DNA of 64,000 nt. It comes from Vespa crabro (lineage: Eukaryota; Arthropoda; Insecta; Hymenoptera; Vespidae). The notes under the pieces are model-generated. The model did not search any database. It saw only the letters and a program-made list of their open reading frames with translations, and was not told the origin of the DNA. Shown one piece after another: positions 37,593 through 51,022 of this stretch. The stretch spans positions 5,647,992-5,711,991 of the forward strand of contig NC_060964.1 in NCBI RefSeq assembly GCF_910589235.1. Reading direction: 5' to 3'. The number at the start of each line of letters is the position of its first letter. Position 1 is the stretch's first letter. The translations under genes and the position numbers were made by a program.

Positions 37593-37697
37593 ATGCCGAT
37601 GTACACCGACAATCAAGAATAACATACCAGTCAATTTCATATCGCTAGAGAAAGGTTAATATTCCTATCTACTTCATACAGATAGCTAGAAGAAAAA

Positions 37698-37698
<1 letters not shown>

Positions 37699-37732
<34 letters not shown>
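37699..37732. repeat. (TA)n microsatellite
   Basis: A pure TA run. Confidence 0.9.
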
Positions 37733-37735
<3 letters not shown>

Positions 37736-38576
37736 GAGAGTATATAAAATTTGTATATATAATGTACTACAAATCCTTATAGGATATGTTATAAAACACG
37801 TGTGTACTTAATTCACCGTATATTCATTTTCACGTTGTATTCGGCTCTTAAATAAAAATTGGATGAGGGTTGAAAAAAAAAAAAAGAAAAAAGAAAGAGT
37901 ATATCCGAGATATTGAATGTTTTTTACTAAATTATTTCGTGAATCGTTGATACTCAATTCTCTTTTATGAACGTTGCTCGTTTTATATAATTCTTTTTGT
38001 AAATCGAAAAAAACGATAGAAAAATTCATAATTCAACGGACAAATATAATATATTTTTCTTTTCATCTATTCTTTTCATTTATTTTTACTTTTAAGAAGC
38101 TTTGAAATATGACTTTTCAATGTTGTCGAAAATCAAAAGAAGACGTAAAATAGAAAACGACAGGCGAAACAAACTCCGGCACTCCGTCAAAACGAAATAT
38201 CTTTTGGATGGTTACAACGATGGTACAACGATGAAAATGCTCGCTGACTTTTCTTACCTACTGTGAAGAGGATGTTGGTTTTCCTTTCTCGACTCATGTA
38301 CTTACATATATACGTCGGGAAAAGAATGTGCATCGTGGATACGTTTACGACAGAAGAGGGAAAGGAACAGGTACTTGCGAAAAATGTCGTTACTCCGTCG
38401 TCTACGTCTTTCTAGTTTTATAAGCTTTCCAAGATATCGAATGTCTGGTAACTTTTATGTACACCCACGTATTTACCCACGTAACGTTGGCAACGACAAA
38501 TATATACATATATATATATATATGTGTTTATATATCTTTTCACGAATTTTGCAGCTTAGAAATGGCTTATTAGAAA

Positions 38577-38580
<4 letters not shown>

Positions 38581-38663
<83 letters not shown>
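38581..38663. repeat. (TC)n: longest pure dinucleotide tract in the window
   Basis: Eighty-three uninterrupted bases of TC, followed 60 bases later by a TA tract. Confidence 0.95.
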
Positions 38664-38665
<2 letters not shown>

Positions 38666-38724
38666 CTCTCTCACTCATTCACTTTTACGTTCTCTCGTTT
38701 ATGTTTGCATACATTCATATGTAC

Positions 38725-38725
<1 letters not shown>

Positions 38726-38764
<39 letters not shown>
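38726..38764. repeat. (TA)n microsatellite
   Basis: A pure TA run. Confidence 0.9.
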
Positions 38765-38768
<4 letters not shown>

Positions 38769-39998
38769 ACACACATAAATGTCACCAATCAGAAATATGA
38801 GAAACTTCTGTCGTTAAAGGTCATGTAAACATACGAAAAGCAATTTCTGTTAGTCCATATATAAACATTCTTCGAGCGTACACGTTAGAATTTCCTAAGG
38901 GATAGACGAAACGATCTCTTACGGTCCACTTAAAATCACGGAGCGCGAATTACGTTCGTTAATTCACCGGAATGGAGTGAACCCCAATGGTAGCTTCAAT
39001 TTGAACGAAAACGTTGGATCTGTTAAAAGCATGGTCAAAATCCTGCCACAATTCCGAAGACGAAGTATATCTTGCGGGGACCAACCAACCGACCAAACTA
39101 ACCTGAATGTTAACGATTCAAGAAGAAAAAAAAAAAAAAAAGGGAGAAATAGAAAGATAGGAGTTGGATTAAAAGAAATCAAAAGAAGGTAATGACATTT
39201 TTCGTATAGTTTTTTCACTCGAACCGTACAAAGTTTAATTACCTAGTTATCACGTTTTACTACGTTACGCGTTTTAGAACGTTAATTCCAACTTTTCGCC
39301 AACGACCGAGCTTTTCTCAAACTAGAGTATGCAACAGAGTGAAACGAAAAAAAAAAAAACAAAGAGAGAGAGAGAGAGAGAGAGAAAGAACGTAGCTAAC
39401 TCGTATACCAGCTTCCGTTGTGCATGAATAGATCACCGGGATTTTTCTGCACGTTGAATCGAAAACAAAACAAAAATAAAATAGCTGAAACATCGATCAG
39501 ACACGGGCAGCGTCGTTTGCGTTACCTTTTATATACATTGAAGCATAACTTTGTTTCATATCCAACCTAAAACCCAATTCCTGATTTTGAATCAAATCAT
39601 ACCGGAAAAGTTTTCCATCCGATATAATATCATTTCGAACGACATGAATCTCTCTCTGAAATATTTAAATCATAGTTGAAATTGAGTGATATTAATGAAT
39701 TTGAGAAAAGATGAAGATGATCGGTTAAAAAGGAAAAGAGGAAAAATTACAAAATCATTAATTAATTTTTCAAGGATAGCTATCGTTACTTTCAATAATT
39801 ATAAATGGTATTCTCTTTAAACAAAGAGTTCGCAATTAACGGCTTAATAATTTAGTCTCTTTGTAGAAATTGATTAGAAAGTAATGACGGGCGAATGAGG
39901 TTTGCAAGTACGAACGTAAGGACTTTCGCAAAAGGAGAGAATTTCTCTATTGTCTAACCTGCAGGGACTTCTCTACCTCTGATTCCTCCTCTCCCTCT

Positions 39999-40038
<40 letters not shown>

Positions 40039-40202
40039 GTCGGCTAAGCCAATTATCGGTCCAGCGGAAATACGGAGCTTCGGCGAAGACTAATTTATGC
40101 CGGCTTCCTTGTGTGTGATTCCGCCCTGAGATCGGAAATGTTTCCTGATTACCATACCTCGAGTTTCCAGGAAAGCCGACGACAATCGTTTCAAGTGATC
40201 CC

Positions 40203-40265
40203 GTCTCTCTCTCTCTCTCTCTCTCTCTCCCCCTCTCTCTCTCCCCCTCTCTCTCTCTCTCTTTC
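40203..40265. repeat. (TC)n interrupted by CCCC
   Basis: Three TC runs separated by short C runs. Confidence 0.9.
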
Positions 40266-40693
40266 TCCCTACTTCTCTCGATTCGATTCGCTTCGCTATG
40301 CTTAAGTTAGGGTCTCTGCAAATCCTCGAACGATACCACCCACCACTATCAGTGCTTTTTCGATCCACGGATGGTTGTGTAAGCAATTCGCCAAACCCCT
40401 ACAATAAACTACATTTCGACATTTATTAATCGATTATATTGAAATCCTCATATCGCATATCAAAATCTTCGAAAAAAAAAAAAAAAAAAAAAGGAAAAAG
40501 AAAAAGGGAGAGAAAGAGAAAAAAAAAAAGATATAAACAGATTGTTAATTAATCGTTTTAATGTCATATAGAATACTTTATGTCTAAAATATAAGAGGAA
40601 AGCAACGCGATGCTTAATTTTATCTAAGCATCTTAAATATTTTATAACTAGTCTATTTCCAGAAGGATGAACTTTTGCCCCAGAAAACTAAGG

Positions 40694-40708
40694 TGGTAAA
40701 CTTTACCA
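40694..40708. repeat. Short inverted repeat TGGTAAA/TTTACCA
   Basis: Seven-base arms are separated by a single C, in unique intron DNA. It may be a dimeric protein-binding site, or chance. Confidence 0.25.
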
Positions 40709-41590
40709 GAATTCGGTTAAATTACTCTCAGTGTAAATTCGAGTTCCATCCGTCTTGGCGCGTATTCCTCGCATCACACTTTCCCTTCTCCTTCGGCGAG
40801 CTCCAACGGTTTCTTGATATTCTTATCTCCGGATGAATGAAATAATCCTCTAAGAAATGGAGTATGATTAATTTCAAAGAAATACGCTTGAACGATTACG
40901 CGTTAAACTCCAAACACTTATTATAAAGGCAAAAGTTAGAGAAACGGGATGATAGAATGAAGGAATACTTTTTAAAATCTTTAGTCACTACTATTAAACA
41001 TTATAATAATTTCACGTTGGAAAATTAACTATGAATAACTGTTATAATTATTTTCCTTCTTTAGATCTTAATTATTATTTATATGAAAGTTATGTTATTA
41101 TTATATATAATAGTCATAGATTTGCATTTGTTTATATTAAAGATGCATTAAGAACATTATGAAATGATATTGCAATGAATTTACATATCTGACATATCAC
41201 GATACCGTTATCTCCCTTTGTCTTGATACGCTAATATAATTAGTACGCAATCCATGCCAGAGCTGTCCGTACAATGATATAACTTCAGGTCCAGTTCTAC
41301 CATGGAGAAAGGGATAAGATGATTCCATTTCTGTATAAAGGCGGATGTACAGGCAGTTGCATTGCGCATCGATTAACCTCATTTCCGGTACGACTGACAC
41401 AACCTTAGATCCCTATTAAAACGTTTTAACGTCGAGGAAGTTCAAGGGATAAGAAAAAGATTAAGGTAGAGTTTGATCGGGAGAAAAAAAAAAAAGAAAA
41501 ATAAAAATAAGATAAGATAAAATGACTAACTCGACTTGATATTCTAAAGAAATCTAAAAAGATAAAGGAAAAAGAAGCAGATAGACTGAC

Positions 41591-41593
<3 letters not shown>

Positions 41594-41635
<42 letters not shown>
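41594..41635. repeat. (GA)n microsatellite
   Basis: A GA run followed by a short TA tract. Confidence 0.9.
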
Positions 41636-41638
<3 letters not shown>

Positions 41639-41836
41639 TATATATATGTATATATATACAGATACACCGAAGTTAATACTGCAAGGAGTCTGGATAGGTT
41701 CGACGATCATCTCTGAGGAAGATTAAAACTTCCGCTCTAGTGAACTTTACATTAGCCTTTTTTGCTACTATCTACATAACTGCTACGTCTTTTCTTCGTC
41801 CTACTTACTCTTTGCAAGAGCAAATAAAAAGAAAGA

Positions 41837-41910
41837 TAGAAAGAAAGAAAGAAAAAAATAAAAAGAAAAAAAAAAAAGATAAAAAGAAAGAAAGAAAGAA
41901 AGAAAGAAAG
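41837..41910. repeat. (GAAA)n / A-rich tract
   Basis: GAAA tetranucleotides interrupted by poly-A. Confidence 0.85.
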
Positions 41911-42807
41911 ACGATCTTCATTGTAATAAAACATTACTCCAAAAAGTTTCAATTTGTTAAAACAGTTCCTATAAAACTTTCGGCACGATGTGAACGCTAT
42001 TTTACAACGACAAGTAAACATATAATAGTTGTAAATAGCCAATGAAAATAAAGAGTTGAGAAGGAAAATGAATGAGATATAACATAGGGAAGGACAATAT
42101 TATAGTCTTTGTAAGACTCTGAACTGAAACGAAATGTAATAGATGGGAATCTCTCAAACGGGAAAAAGTGCAAATGAAATATTTTTCTCTAATGAAAAAC
42201 TTTTGATTAATTAAAATATGACCATATAACAATATACTCGATTCGTATTAGTAATCTATAAATAATAATCTAATTCTTATTTATTTTGAATAATATAGAT
42301 AAATACGATTATATGAAGATAAAAGTTCCTTTCTTAATTTATAATAATTCCTTGCAAATTTCAATAATAACTTCTCTATCTAATTTCTCTCCGTCTCTTG
42401 CTTTAATATTTATAGATTTTAGAATTAATGGAAAATTAATATTTCAACTTTCGACAAGAGATAAACTATAATTTCATTGATCCTACCTCGAATTTATCCA
42501 TGTAGATATATATACATATGTAAATTTCGAATTGGACCTTTGGCATATAAAGCATTCGTGAAATTGATGCATCCTCACGCATATAAATGGACGGACCATC
42601 GTACCTGATCTAAACGTAAAATGTTCATTTCTAATCATGATCAAATCCTTCGATTGAATACCCATTTATATACCTATTTATAATTCTCATAAGTTCGTAT
42701 ATTATTAAATTTGTTAATTTTTAATCGAATTATGTTCAATTAATATTTTATTTCTCTACCAGATTGTTTAAAGAAACAAAGATCGATGTAATATATTATA
42801 TTCGTCG

Positions 42808-42870
<63 letters not shown>
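42808..42870. repeat. (ATT)n with ATC variants
   Basis: About 20 trinucleotide units. Confidence 0.9.
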
Positions 42871-42871
<1 letters not shown>

Positions 42872-43150
42872 AGTTAGGTTATAGATAGAAATGTATTCAC
42901 TTAACACACTCGGTGTCTATTTATATCGCAAAGGAAAATTGTAAGAGAGAAAATCACCAAGGAAAAACAGGAAGAAAATTTTTATTGTAATAATCACGAT
43001 GATCTCAACTGTTAAGGGATGCCATTTGGAAAGTAGGTAATGCTTTTGCATCGTTTATACATAAGCGGTTCACCTTGCATTTTCACGTTCGTTGCATAAA
43101 TGTAATACTGTGTTGCTAGTAGAAGAGAAAGAAAGATATATATGTATAAA

Positions 43151-43152
<2 letters not shown>

Positions 43153-43229
<77 letters not shown>
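43153..43229. repeat. (TA)n/(GA)n composite
   Basis: TA passes directly into GA at about 43189. Confidence 0.9.
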
Positions 43230-43730
43230 CAAGCGAAAAAGAGATAAGAAGAGGAAGAGAGTAAGATAAGCAGAAGCTAAAGGGAGGATAGAAAAGGATA
43301 GAAGTATATAAGCTTGTTCGCCGGCTTGCAGAAACGTAATGGGTCCTGTTTCTGCTTCTTGCCTGAGATAATAAGGAATGATATTAGGATTATTAAAGAG
43401 CCTATCAGTACGCGTCTCTTGCCACTTACCATTTCTTAGGTAAAGATCCTTGCTAAAGATTTCGAGTGTTTTATTTTAACCATTGAACGATACCTTTTGC
43501 ATAAGCTAAACCTCAAAAAAATCAGGAAAATATTGAAAAATGATTAATTAGACGTTCCTAAAATCGAACGATATAATTTCATTGAAAATTCAACGAACAT
43601 TAATTCTATTTAATGTTAAACGATCATATTACATCGTAATAATTTTTCTTTTTCGTTAATCATTTTATATTTTTCATAAATTCAACATCGTCAAAAGATA
43701 TTGTTATTTTTCTCATTTTGTCTTCCTTTT

Positions 43731-43773
<43 letters not shown>

Positions 43774-44198
43774 TTTTTTTTTTTTGACAACTTTTGATAT
43801 AAATAATAATCCCATTTAAAAGAAGTATAAATATATGCTTCGAATGGAAGTGAGCTCGATCTAATAAAGCAACTTTCGGATTTATGAGTATATTTCATTT
43901 TTAATGCGAAAAATGATAAAGAAATATATGCGAAACTATAAAATATATTGGGAAAAACTGTCGGATAGAGAAAAAAAGGGAATGATATTAAACGAACGGA
44001 AAAAAGAAGAAACGACGCGAGAAAGATTAAACTCGTTTAAAATATTTATTATATCCTGATGAAAATACATTTGTCTAATATAAAAACATTGTCCTCCATG
44101 TATATGCACCTTAAAGTTCGTAAGACTTGAAAATAACAACGTGCATCACGAAAGCCAACGTTTTCTTATTATTGATCCAAGTGAGATATTCGTAAATT

Positions 44199-44239
44199 AA
44201 AAAAAAAAAAAAAAAAAACAAACAAACAAACAAACAAAA
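44199..44239. repeat. poly-A / (CAAA)n
   Basis: An A tract followed by five CAAA units. Confidence 0.9.
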
Positions 44240-44853
44240 AGAAAAAAGATACGACAGAAATGCAGGAGGTAAAGGGAGAGGAGGGGGGAAAAAGGCTAAA
44301 GGAGAAAAAAAGTAGTATAATCGTAAGGGAAAAGAGATCATACCGTTCATTCTTTTTTCTTTTTTTCTTTTTTTTTTGCATTATTATTATTACCACAGTA
44401 TATGAAACGGTTAGTATGTTTTATATAGCGCGTAAAGTGCATTAAATCCGATCACTGTCTAGAATAACTATTTAATGTTGGAAATGTATTTACCTTAAGT
44501 AAGTACGTATTTTCACTTGGAGACATATTCAATGGTATTTACAAGAGAAAGTAACCTGTTACTAGAGGACGTTATCTTTTTTGGTTGGGACCAACTCGCA
44601 TGGTTACTGTAGGTTTAAATAACCCTAAGTAGGAACGATTTGTCGGCTTTACGAGCCATCGAAGTGACTAACGGCGTCGCGGAGTGTATAGTACTGTAAG
44701 GGGAGAGATGTACCCTCTTGTTGGATATCATCTTATATTTCTCATAACTTGGCCAACGGATGAAAAAAAAAATGATGTTGAATTATTTTGATTTACTTGG
44801 TGAGCATGTACCGATGATAGGAGAGCGGGTGGAGGGACAGGCGAGGAGTATAA

Positions 44854-44857
<4 letters not shown>

Positions 44858-44884
<27 letters not shown>

Positions 44885-44945
44885 AAAGAAAGCATGAAAA
44901 AAAAGAAAAAGAAGAGAGAGAGAGAGAGAGAGAGAGACAGGGAGA
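44858..44945. repeat. (GA)n double tract
   Basis: Two GA runs separated by about 30 A-rich bases. Confidence 0.85.
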
Positions 44946-45048
44946 GAAAAGTTTTTCTCATAAATTTCCTTTATTAAATACTCGAAGAATTCGTACTCGT
45001 CAAAAGCGAAGAAGATAACATTTTTTCAAAGGGAAATGAATTAATAAA

Positions 45049-45079
<31 letters not shown>

Positions 45080-45190
45080 TGCTATCGACGAGTATATTTT
45101 TTTCCCATTTTTTATTTTTTTTTTAGCTATTTTTTCTTCTTTTTTTTTGCGAATATTTCGAACCAACGATATTTTATATATCGTTTTTCT

Positions 45191-45198
<8 letters not shown>

Positions 45199-45242
<44 letters not shown>
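45199..45242. repeat. (CT)n microsatellite
   Basis: A pure CT run. Confidence 0.9.
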
Positions 45243-45246
<4 letters not shown>

Positions 45247-45388
45247 GAAAATAGACGCCATGTAACGAAGGGAGAAACAACGGCTGCAAGAGCTCATTAG
45301 TACTCAATATATCGCAAAGCGATGACACGCAGATGGAACGACTAAACGCGTACAATTCTCAGCTGGCGACGTGTCGTTCTCAGCTTTC

Positions 45389-45390
<2 letters not shown>

Positions 45391-45467
<77 letters not shown>

Positions 45468-45475
45468 TATATACA
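45391..45475. repeat. (TA)n long tract
   Basis: About 80 bases of TA broken once by GTA. Confidence 0.9.
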
Positions 45476-45855
45476 TAGTCAACAGTCGCAAACGTTACGC
45501 TATTGGTCTCGTAGCGAACATCTGCAAATAATGATCGGCAATGTATGCTAGCTCGCTTAGTCGCTCAACCTAGCTCCTCCACCAGCATCCCCCACCCCAC
45601 CCCGCCGTGCTCTCTGATCTCTCAGTAAATTATCGATATTTCTCATAAACGTTGAACGAACGCACGAGAAAGCGAACGAAACGGGAAAGCGACTGAATGG
45701 GAAAGTGAACGAACGAAAAGCCACGTGAATACTTTTTCTCTTTGATTTATATATAGAGTTGTGATAGATTCTCAAACGATACGACGTATTTCTCTCGTCT
45801 TCCACGGATTCGATGAATAGAAGAAGAAGGGAAAAAAAAATAAAAATTTAAAAAG

Positions 45856-45859
<4 letters not shown>

Positions 45860-45907
<48 letters not shown>
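45860..45907. repeat. (AG)n microsatellite
   Basis: About 23 units; another GA tract lies at 46008-46036. Confidence 0.9.
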
Positions 45908-45910
<3 letters not shown>

Positions 45911-45999
45911 GATAAAGGGAAAGTAAAAATTTAATCCTAGATTACGTGGCTCGTCGAGAGTAATGAAGTGTATTCCGATCGAATTAACAGAGAGGGAGA

Positions 46000-46039
<40 letters not shown>

Positions 46040-46266
46040 TTAACGTAAACTCCCTACAGGAATAGTAGTAGAAATTCGTAACTAAATTAAGCAAATATTT
46101 GTTTATTCGATATACACCGAAGGAGATAAGTAAATCAAGTTAACTCGTCGGATTGGCAAATCGTTTTATCGATTAAATCAAATCACAAAGCTCGTGAAAG
46201 GTCGGCCAAACCAAAATTGGTGAATTATTACAGTCGAATTTTTCTTCATTTTTTCCGGAAAAAAAG

Positions 46267-46299
<33 letters not shown>

Positions 46300-47467
46300 T
46301 ACGCGGGATAGCATTAGCGAGATTAAATTGTATGGCATATAAAAGAAAAAAGGGTGCGAGAGTAAAGGTGAAGAGAAAAAAAAATCTCCGGTGAAATCCT
46401 CTGGACAACGCCTTTAAATCGAATGTCTAACTTCGTTCGATTTATTACTACTCTTGGTAACTCTTCGATCTTCTTCAATGTGAGAAGGGAGAATAAGATA
46501 ATTCAATAGTTTTATCTTCCGTTATCTCCGATCGTTGTGACGATAACGCGTGTTAATCTGTTTTATCAGGTAACAAAAAAAAAAGTCTTGTAGATTATTT
46601 CGAAGTAGTACACGATAAATGAATGGCAACAGAGATAATCGTAAAATACGTAGTTTGGTTATCTTTTATTTAACTATTTCCTGCAACAATAGAGAGAAAA
46701 TAGGTATTCGTTGAAGAATGGCAACACTGACCCCCTTTTTCCTAGGACATCGATCAAAGTCACAAATGTTTAGATCCACCGCTCTTTTTCCCAGTCTTGT
46801 ACATACGTTTGCTTTCCCCAGAGAATTTCGTTCTACATTAACGAAGACTAATCATTGTTACCAGAGCGAACGAACCTAGCTAAACCAATGGTTTTGGTCG
46901 ATCGGTCGATCAATCGATCGATCGGTTTATCCTTAGAGAACGTAATCTTTCTTTCTTCCGATTTTACTCGATAAATTAACTATTAAACAATCGATCTAGT
47001 TTTCTTCGATTCTCGACGAATGATAGAGAGAGGATCAAAGAGGTCGAAGAATTCAAAAAAAAAAGAAAAAAGAAAAAAAAAAAGAAGAAAATTTTTATCT
47101 TAACAGTTCTATTGTTTTTTCTTTTTTCTTTTTTTTCCTTTTTTTCTTCTTAATAAAGTTTCCCGTGTACCTTGTGTAATAACCGTAATACTGATCAAAG
47201 ATAGCAAGCACGAATTCCATTCGCTTCAAATTCAGTTCGCGTCTCGATCGTAGAATTTCTTGAGAAGGAAAGAGGCACGCGCGAATAAATACCTTCACCA
47301 AAGAAAGAAGTTCGAGGAAGTGTCAAGAAACGTCGCATCCGAAGTTCGTTTTCAAGGATATCTGGTATGCGCCATAGTCAGCGAGACATAATGCAGCATT
47401 GGTCCACACATAATACTGATAGTTGGCTTCGATCCCAAAGACCTACCTCACACAAACACTAAGGACC

Positions 47468-47537
47468 ACTACTATTACTACTACTACTACTATTACTACT
47501 ACTACTACTACTACTGCTACTACTACTACTACTACTA
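47468..47537. repeat. (ACT)n trinucleotide block
   Basis: Seventy bases with ATT and GCT variants. Confidence 0.9.
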
Positions 47538-47725
47538 ACACTCTCTTCAGGGAAGAAGGAAAGGACTAACTCAGACGAACTACTATTCTGTCAAGCATGT
47601 TACCTTCTCGTAGGTTAGCCTTGCATGTGCGTCCCAAAGTAACACGACGACGTGTGGCCTTACAGCCGACCTCTAACGAGCGGAATTCGACACTATTGAT
47701 CTAAGCGAACTTTTGTAGAGTTCTA

Positions 47726-47767
<42 letters not shown>

Positions 47768-48523
47768 ACTCTCACTCGTTCTCTTTATCTTTCCTCACTT
47801 TAATCATTTTATTAGCACCAACGAACTTATAACTTTATAATAAAAATATCCTCGTCAATGAATCAAATCTTCACATAATTTTCAGGCTCATACATTCGTT
47901 AATCATCAAATTTAATTTTAATAGATTTTATTACATCTGTTTAAATATTTCGTATAATCTTATTAAAGATTTCTCTTTTCCTTTTAATTTTAACTCCCTG
48001 CACACATTTTTATCTTATGAAGATGACGGATGAAATTATAATCATCGTAGAAACGTACACGTTTCTATTGAACAGATATTCGCAATTTCTAATGGACGAG
48101 TAATATCGTTAAATCCGTACATCGATGCAACAAAATTTTTTTATTAATATCATATTTTTGAACGTATATATGTATGTATGTACGTACGTACGTCGAAATG
48201 AAAATAATTTACGATAGTTAGGTATAATAAACAAAACTAAATTCTATGATTTGGCACGAAGTTAAGGTTGGAGATTGTAAGCGAAGCTAACGCGAATGAG
48301 AGATCGATGGAAATACGTATAATGGTTTTTACGGTTCGTAGAACGTCGTTAGTGTGAATTCTCTTTTCTCTCAACGTCGCTACGGCAGATTGTTCATTTT
48401 ACGTAGGACACGTCATAGTTACTCCTTTGTCTCAACCGCGTTCATTTGGTTTAGTTAGCCGCCGTGTTGTAGCTTTGTAACATAAGGTGAATGAGAAAGG
48501 TATACGCAAATAGATAAAGGAAG

Positions 48524-48529
<6 letters not shown>

Positions 48530-48562
<33 letters not shown>
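48530..48562. repeat. (AG)n microsatellite
   Basis: A pure AG run. Confidence 0.9.
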
Positions 48563-48570
<8 letters not shown>

Positions 48571-49197
48571 AACTCGGACGGCTGATATACGGTTAGCATT
48601 GTTGCACGGACGACTACCACTTTCTAACCCCTGTCCTCATCACTCCACTTGTAAATGGGTGGCAGAGTACAGCGGAGGGAGGCAAAGGGGTATTTTTTGC
48701 CTCAGTGCATTAGGAACGTGATATTTCAAGCCGAGATCCTCGTAACATCGGCCCAACGTCTCTTCCTTCCTTCCTTCCTTCCATCTCCCTTCTCCCTTCG
48801 CCCTTACGCCCACACGCCTTTCCTCCTTTTTCTCTATCTTTTCAAGCTGTCTCACGCATACATTTACTTTCTCATAAGGATTTATTTTTTAGCATGTAAA
48901 AAAGAAGAAAAAAAAAAAAAAAAAAAGAGAAAAAACAATCAAGAGTCAACAATTTTTAAAACTCATGATTGACATTACAAAAATCATACCTCGTGTGATC
49001 AAACGATCAAACTCTTATGATCGTTCATACTCAAAGAATTTTTGATATTTAATATCTCATCAGATGTATACAGATGATTCGCATTTTTTTTTTTTTTCGA
49101 TAGATTTCCCTTAGGAATCATTGATAGAGCGTTAAAAAATATTCACGAAGGATAGAAATAAAATGTGTAATTCGTAAGTTCAAAAGTTTATTTCCGT

Positions 49198-49269
49198 TTC
49201 GTTCGTTCGTTCGTTCGTTCGTACGTTCGTACGTTCGTTCATTCGTTCGTTCGTAGATTCGTTCATTCG
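49198..49269. repeat. (TTCG)n with variants
   Basis: TTCG tetramers with TACG and TTCA substitutions. Confidence 0.9.
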
Positions 49270-50068
49270 TAGTGAAAAGAGAAAAAGATTTTGCCCCCTT
49301 TCCAATTCCGGATTAAAGTTTCATCCGGCTTTCCTTCCGATAGGTCTGCACGATAAAATGGTTTCTTTATTTCTTTTCCGCTTTTTTTTTTCTTCTTCTT
49401 TTTCTCTTTTCTCTTTTTCTCTTCTTTTCTTTTTCTTTCCTTCTTTCCTTCTTTCTTTCGTTCTTTCCATCCTCTAAATGCCCCTTCTAATAAACGAACT
49501 TTAGTATCGTCGTCGTAACGAGGAAAAGGGAAAGCACGAAAACGAGAGAAGATAAATTTTATAATACACCAAAAAGATATCCTTTGTCGATTAGTTCGAG
49601 ATCAATGGAAAAGTAAAGATTCTTTCTTAAAGTTAACGTTTTATATCGTTCATAAATGAAAAAGCAGAAGAGCAGAGATTTCTTACCGTTCAAACGCCGC
49701 CATCCAACCGATATGGATGCTCGATCGAGTTTTCAACAGCGACTGCAGCGGTAGCGACAACGTAAAGAAAAGATAACCGCCTTATTCCGTTCTTTCGACA
49801 AAGGTCAGGGCTTATGGTTTATCTGGGAAAGCCATGTTGGTCAGGAAGTTTTCAACGGAGCTTTTCTAAAGTGCCGATCGCATGGTCACATTCAATCGAC
49901 CGGACTGAACTCCAGTACGCGTTCTCTCTCTCTCTCTTTCTCTTTCTCTTTCTCTTTCTATCTCTCTCTTTCTCTTATGTAGAGGTTGCTATTTCCCCGA
50001 GTATTTATCACCAGGGATCGTCCGCTCTCGAATGATACATCGATCGTACTATAAAAAGAGAAAAAGAG

Positions 50069-50125
50069 AGAAGAAGAAGAAGAAGAAGAAGAAGAAGAAG
50101 AAGAGAGAGAGAGAGAGAGAGAGAG
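50069..50125. repeat. (GAA)n/(GA)n composite
   Basis: GAA units then GA units. Confidence 0.9.
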
Positions 50126-50708
50126 GAAACTTTGAAGTACACTTGGAACATTCATCGTCGATACGAAAATAAACCCGACAAATTTTCAAACTTCTTCCAA
50201 AACGGCACCATTAAATTCTACGCACTGTAGAATAATTTTTCTTTTTACCAATTCCTTCGAATTTTTTTATCAATTTTATTTCTACAAAATTTTTCGTAGA
50301 ATTGCACGCGTATAATCGTTACCGATATCATCGCATTCATTCTAATCGTTCTTCATTCTACTGTTCCCTTCTTTCCCCCCGTAATACTTTCTCCCCGACC
50401 CCTTCCACTTCGCGTCTCTTTTCGTTAAAAGACAAGACATAATAATGTGTCATAATGCTTGATGAATCGGAGAAGAAAAAAAAATAATAAATAAATAAAT
50501 ATATAAATAAGAAGGGCAAAAAAGATTCAATACTTCAACGTCAATACTTCGGGCGTAAAATTATATATAACAGAGTCTCTCTCTCTCTCTCTCTCTCTCT
50601 TCTCTTCTCTTATTTAATCCACGATAGAATTTCCAAATACCTATCTCGAAATCCATGAGGTTTAACTCAGCTCGTACGTAGGAACGGTTGAAATTTTTTA
50701 CCTTAGCC

Positions 50709-50750
50709 GTTCGTTCGTTTCGTTACGTTTCGTTTCGTTACGTTTCGTTC
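50709..50750. repeat. (GTTTC/GTTAC) pentamer repeat
   Basis: Five-base units alternate between GTTTC and GTTAC. Confidence 0.8.
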
Positions 50751-50964
50751 ATTTTTCCTTTTCTCTCTCTTTTTTTTTCTCCCTTTTCCTTTTTTCTTTC
50801 CCTTTTTTTTTTTTCTTTTTTTTTTAGTCTTGTTTTTTCCTTTCTGTCTATTTATTTTTTCTCTTTCTCTTACGATCGAAGTTTTTCATGTTCCAAGCTT
50901 TCATCTGAGCGCACTGCCGTACTAGTCTGTATCACGTGCATTCGAAGAGAAAGAGATAGAGATA

Positions 50965-50968
<4 letters not shown>

Positions 50969-51019
<51 letters not shown>
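50969..51019. repeat. (GA)n microsatellite
   Basis: About 25 units. Confidence 0.9.

Positions 51020-51022
<3 letters not shown>

Larger units (their letters stand above)
37451..45000. other. Intron 1, segment c: microsatellite-dense
   Basis: TA composites (37459, 37699, 38726), the longest TC tract in the window (38581-38663), a TC block at 40203, GA at 41594, ATT at 42808 and TA/GA at 43153 dominate. Unique stretches at 38790-39120, 39400-39960, 40540-41420 and 44400-44760 show no supportable gene. A minus-strand frame at 41197-41400 is open but unrecognised. Confidence 0.5.
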
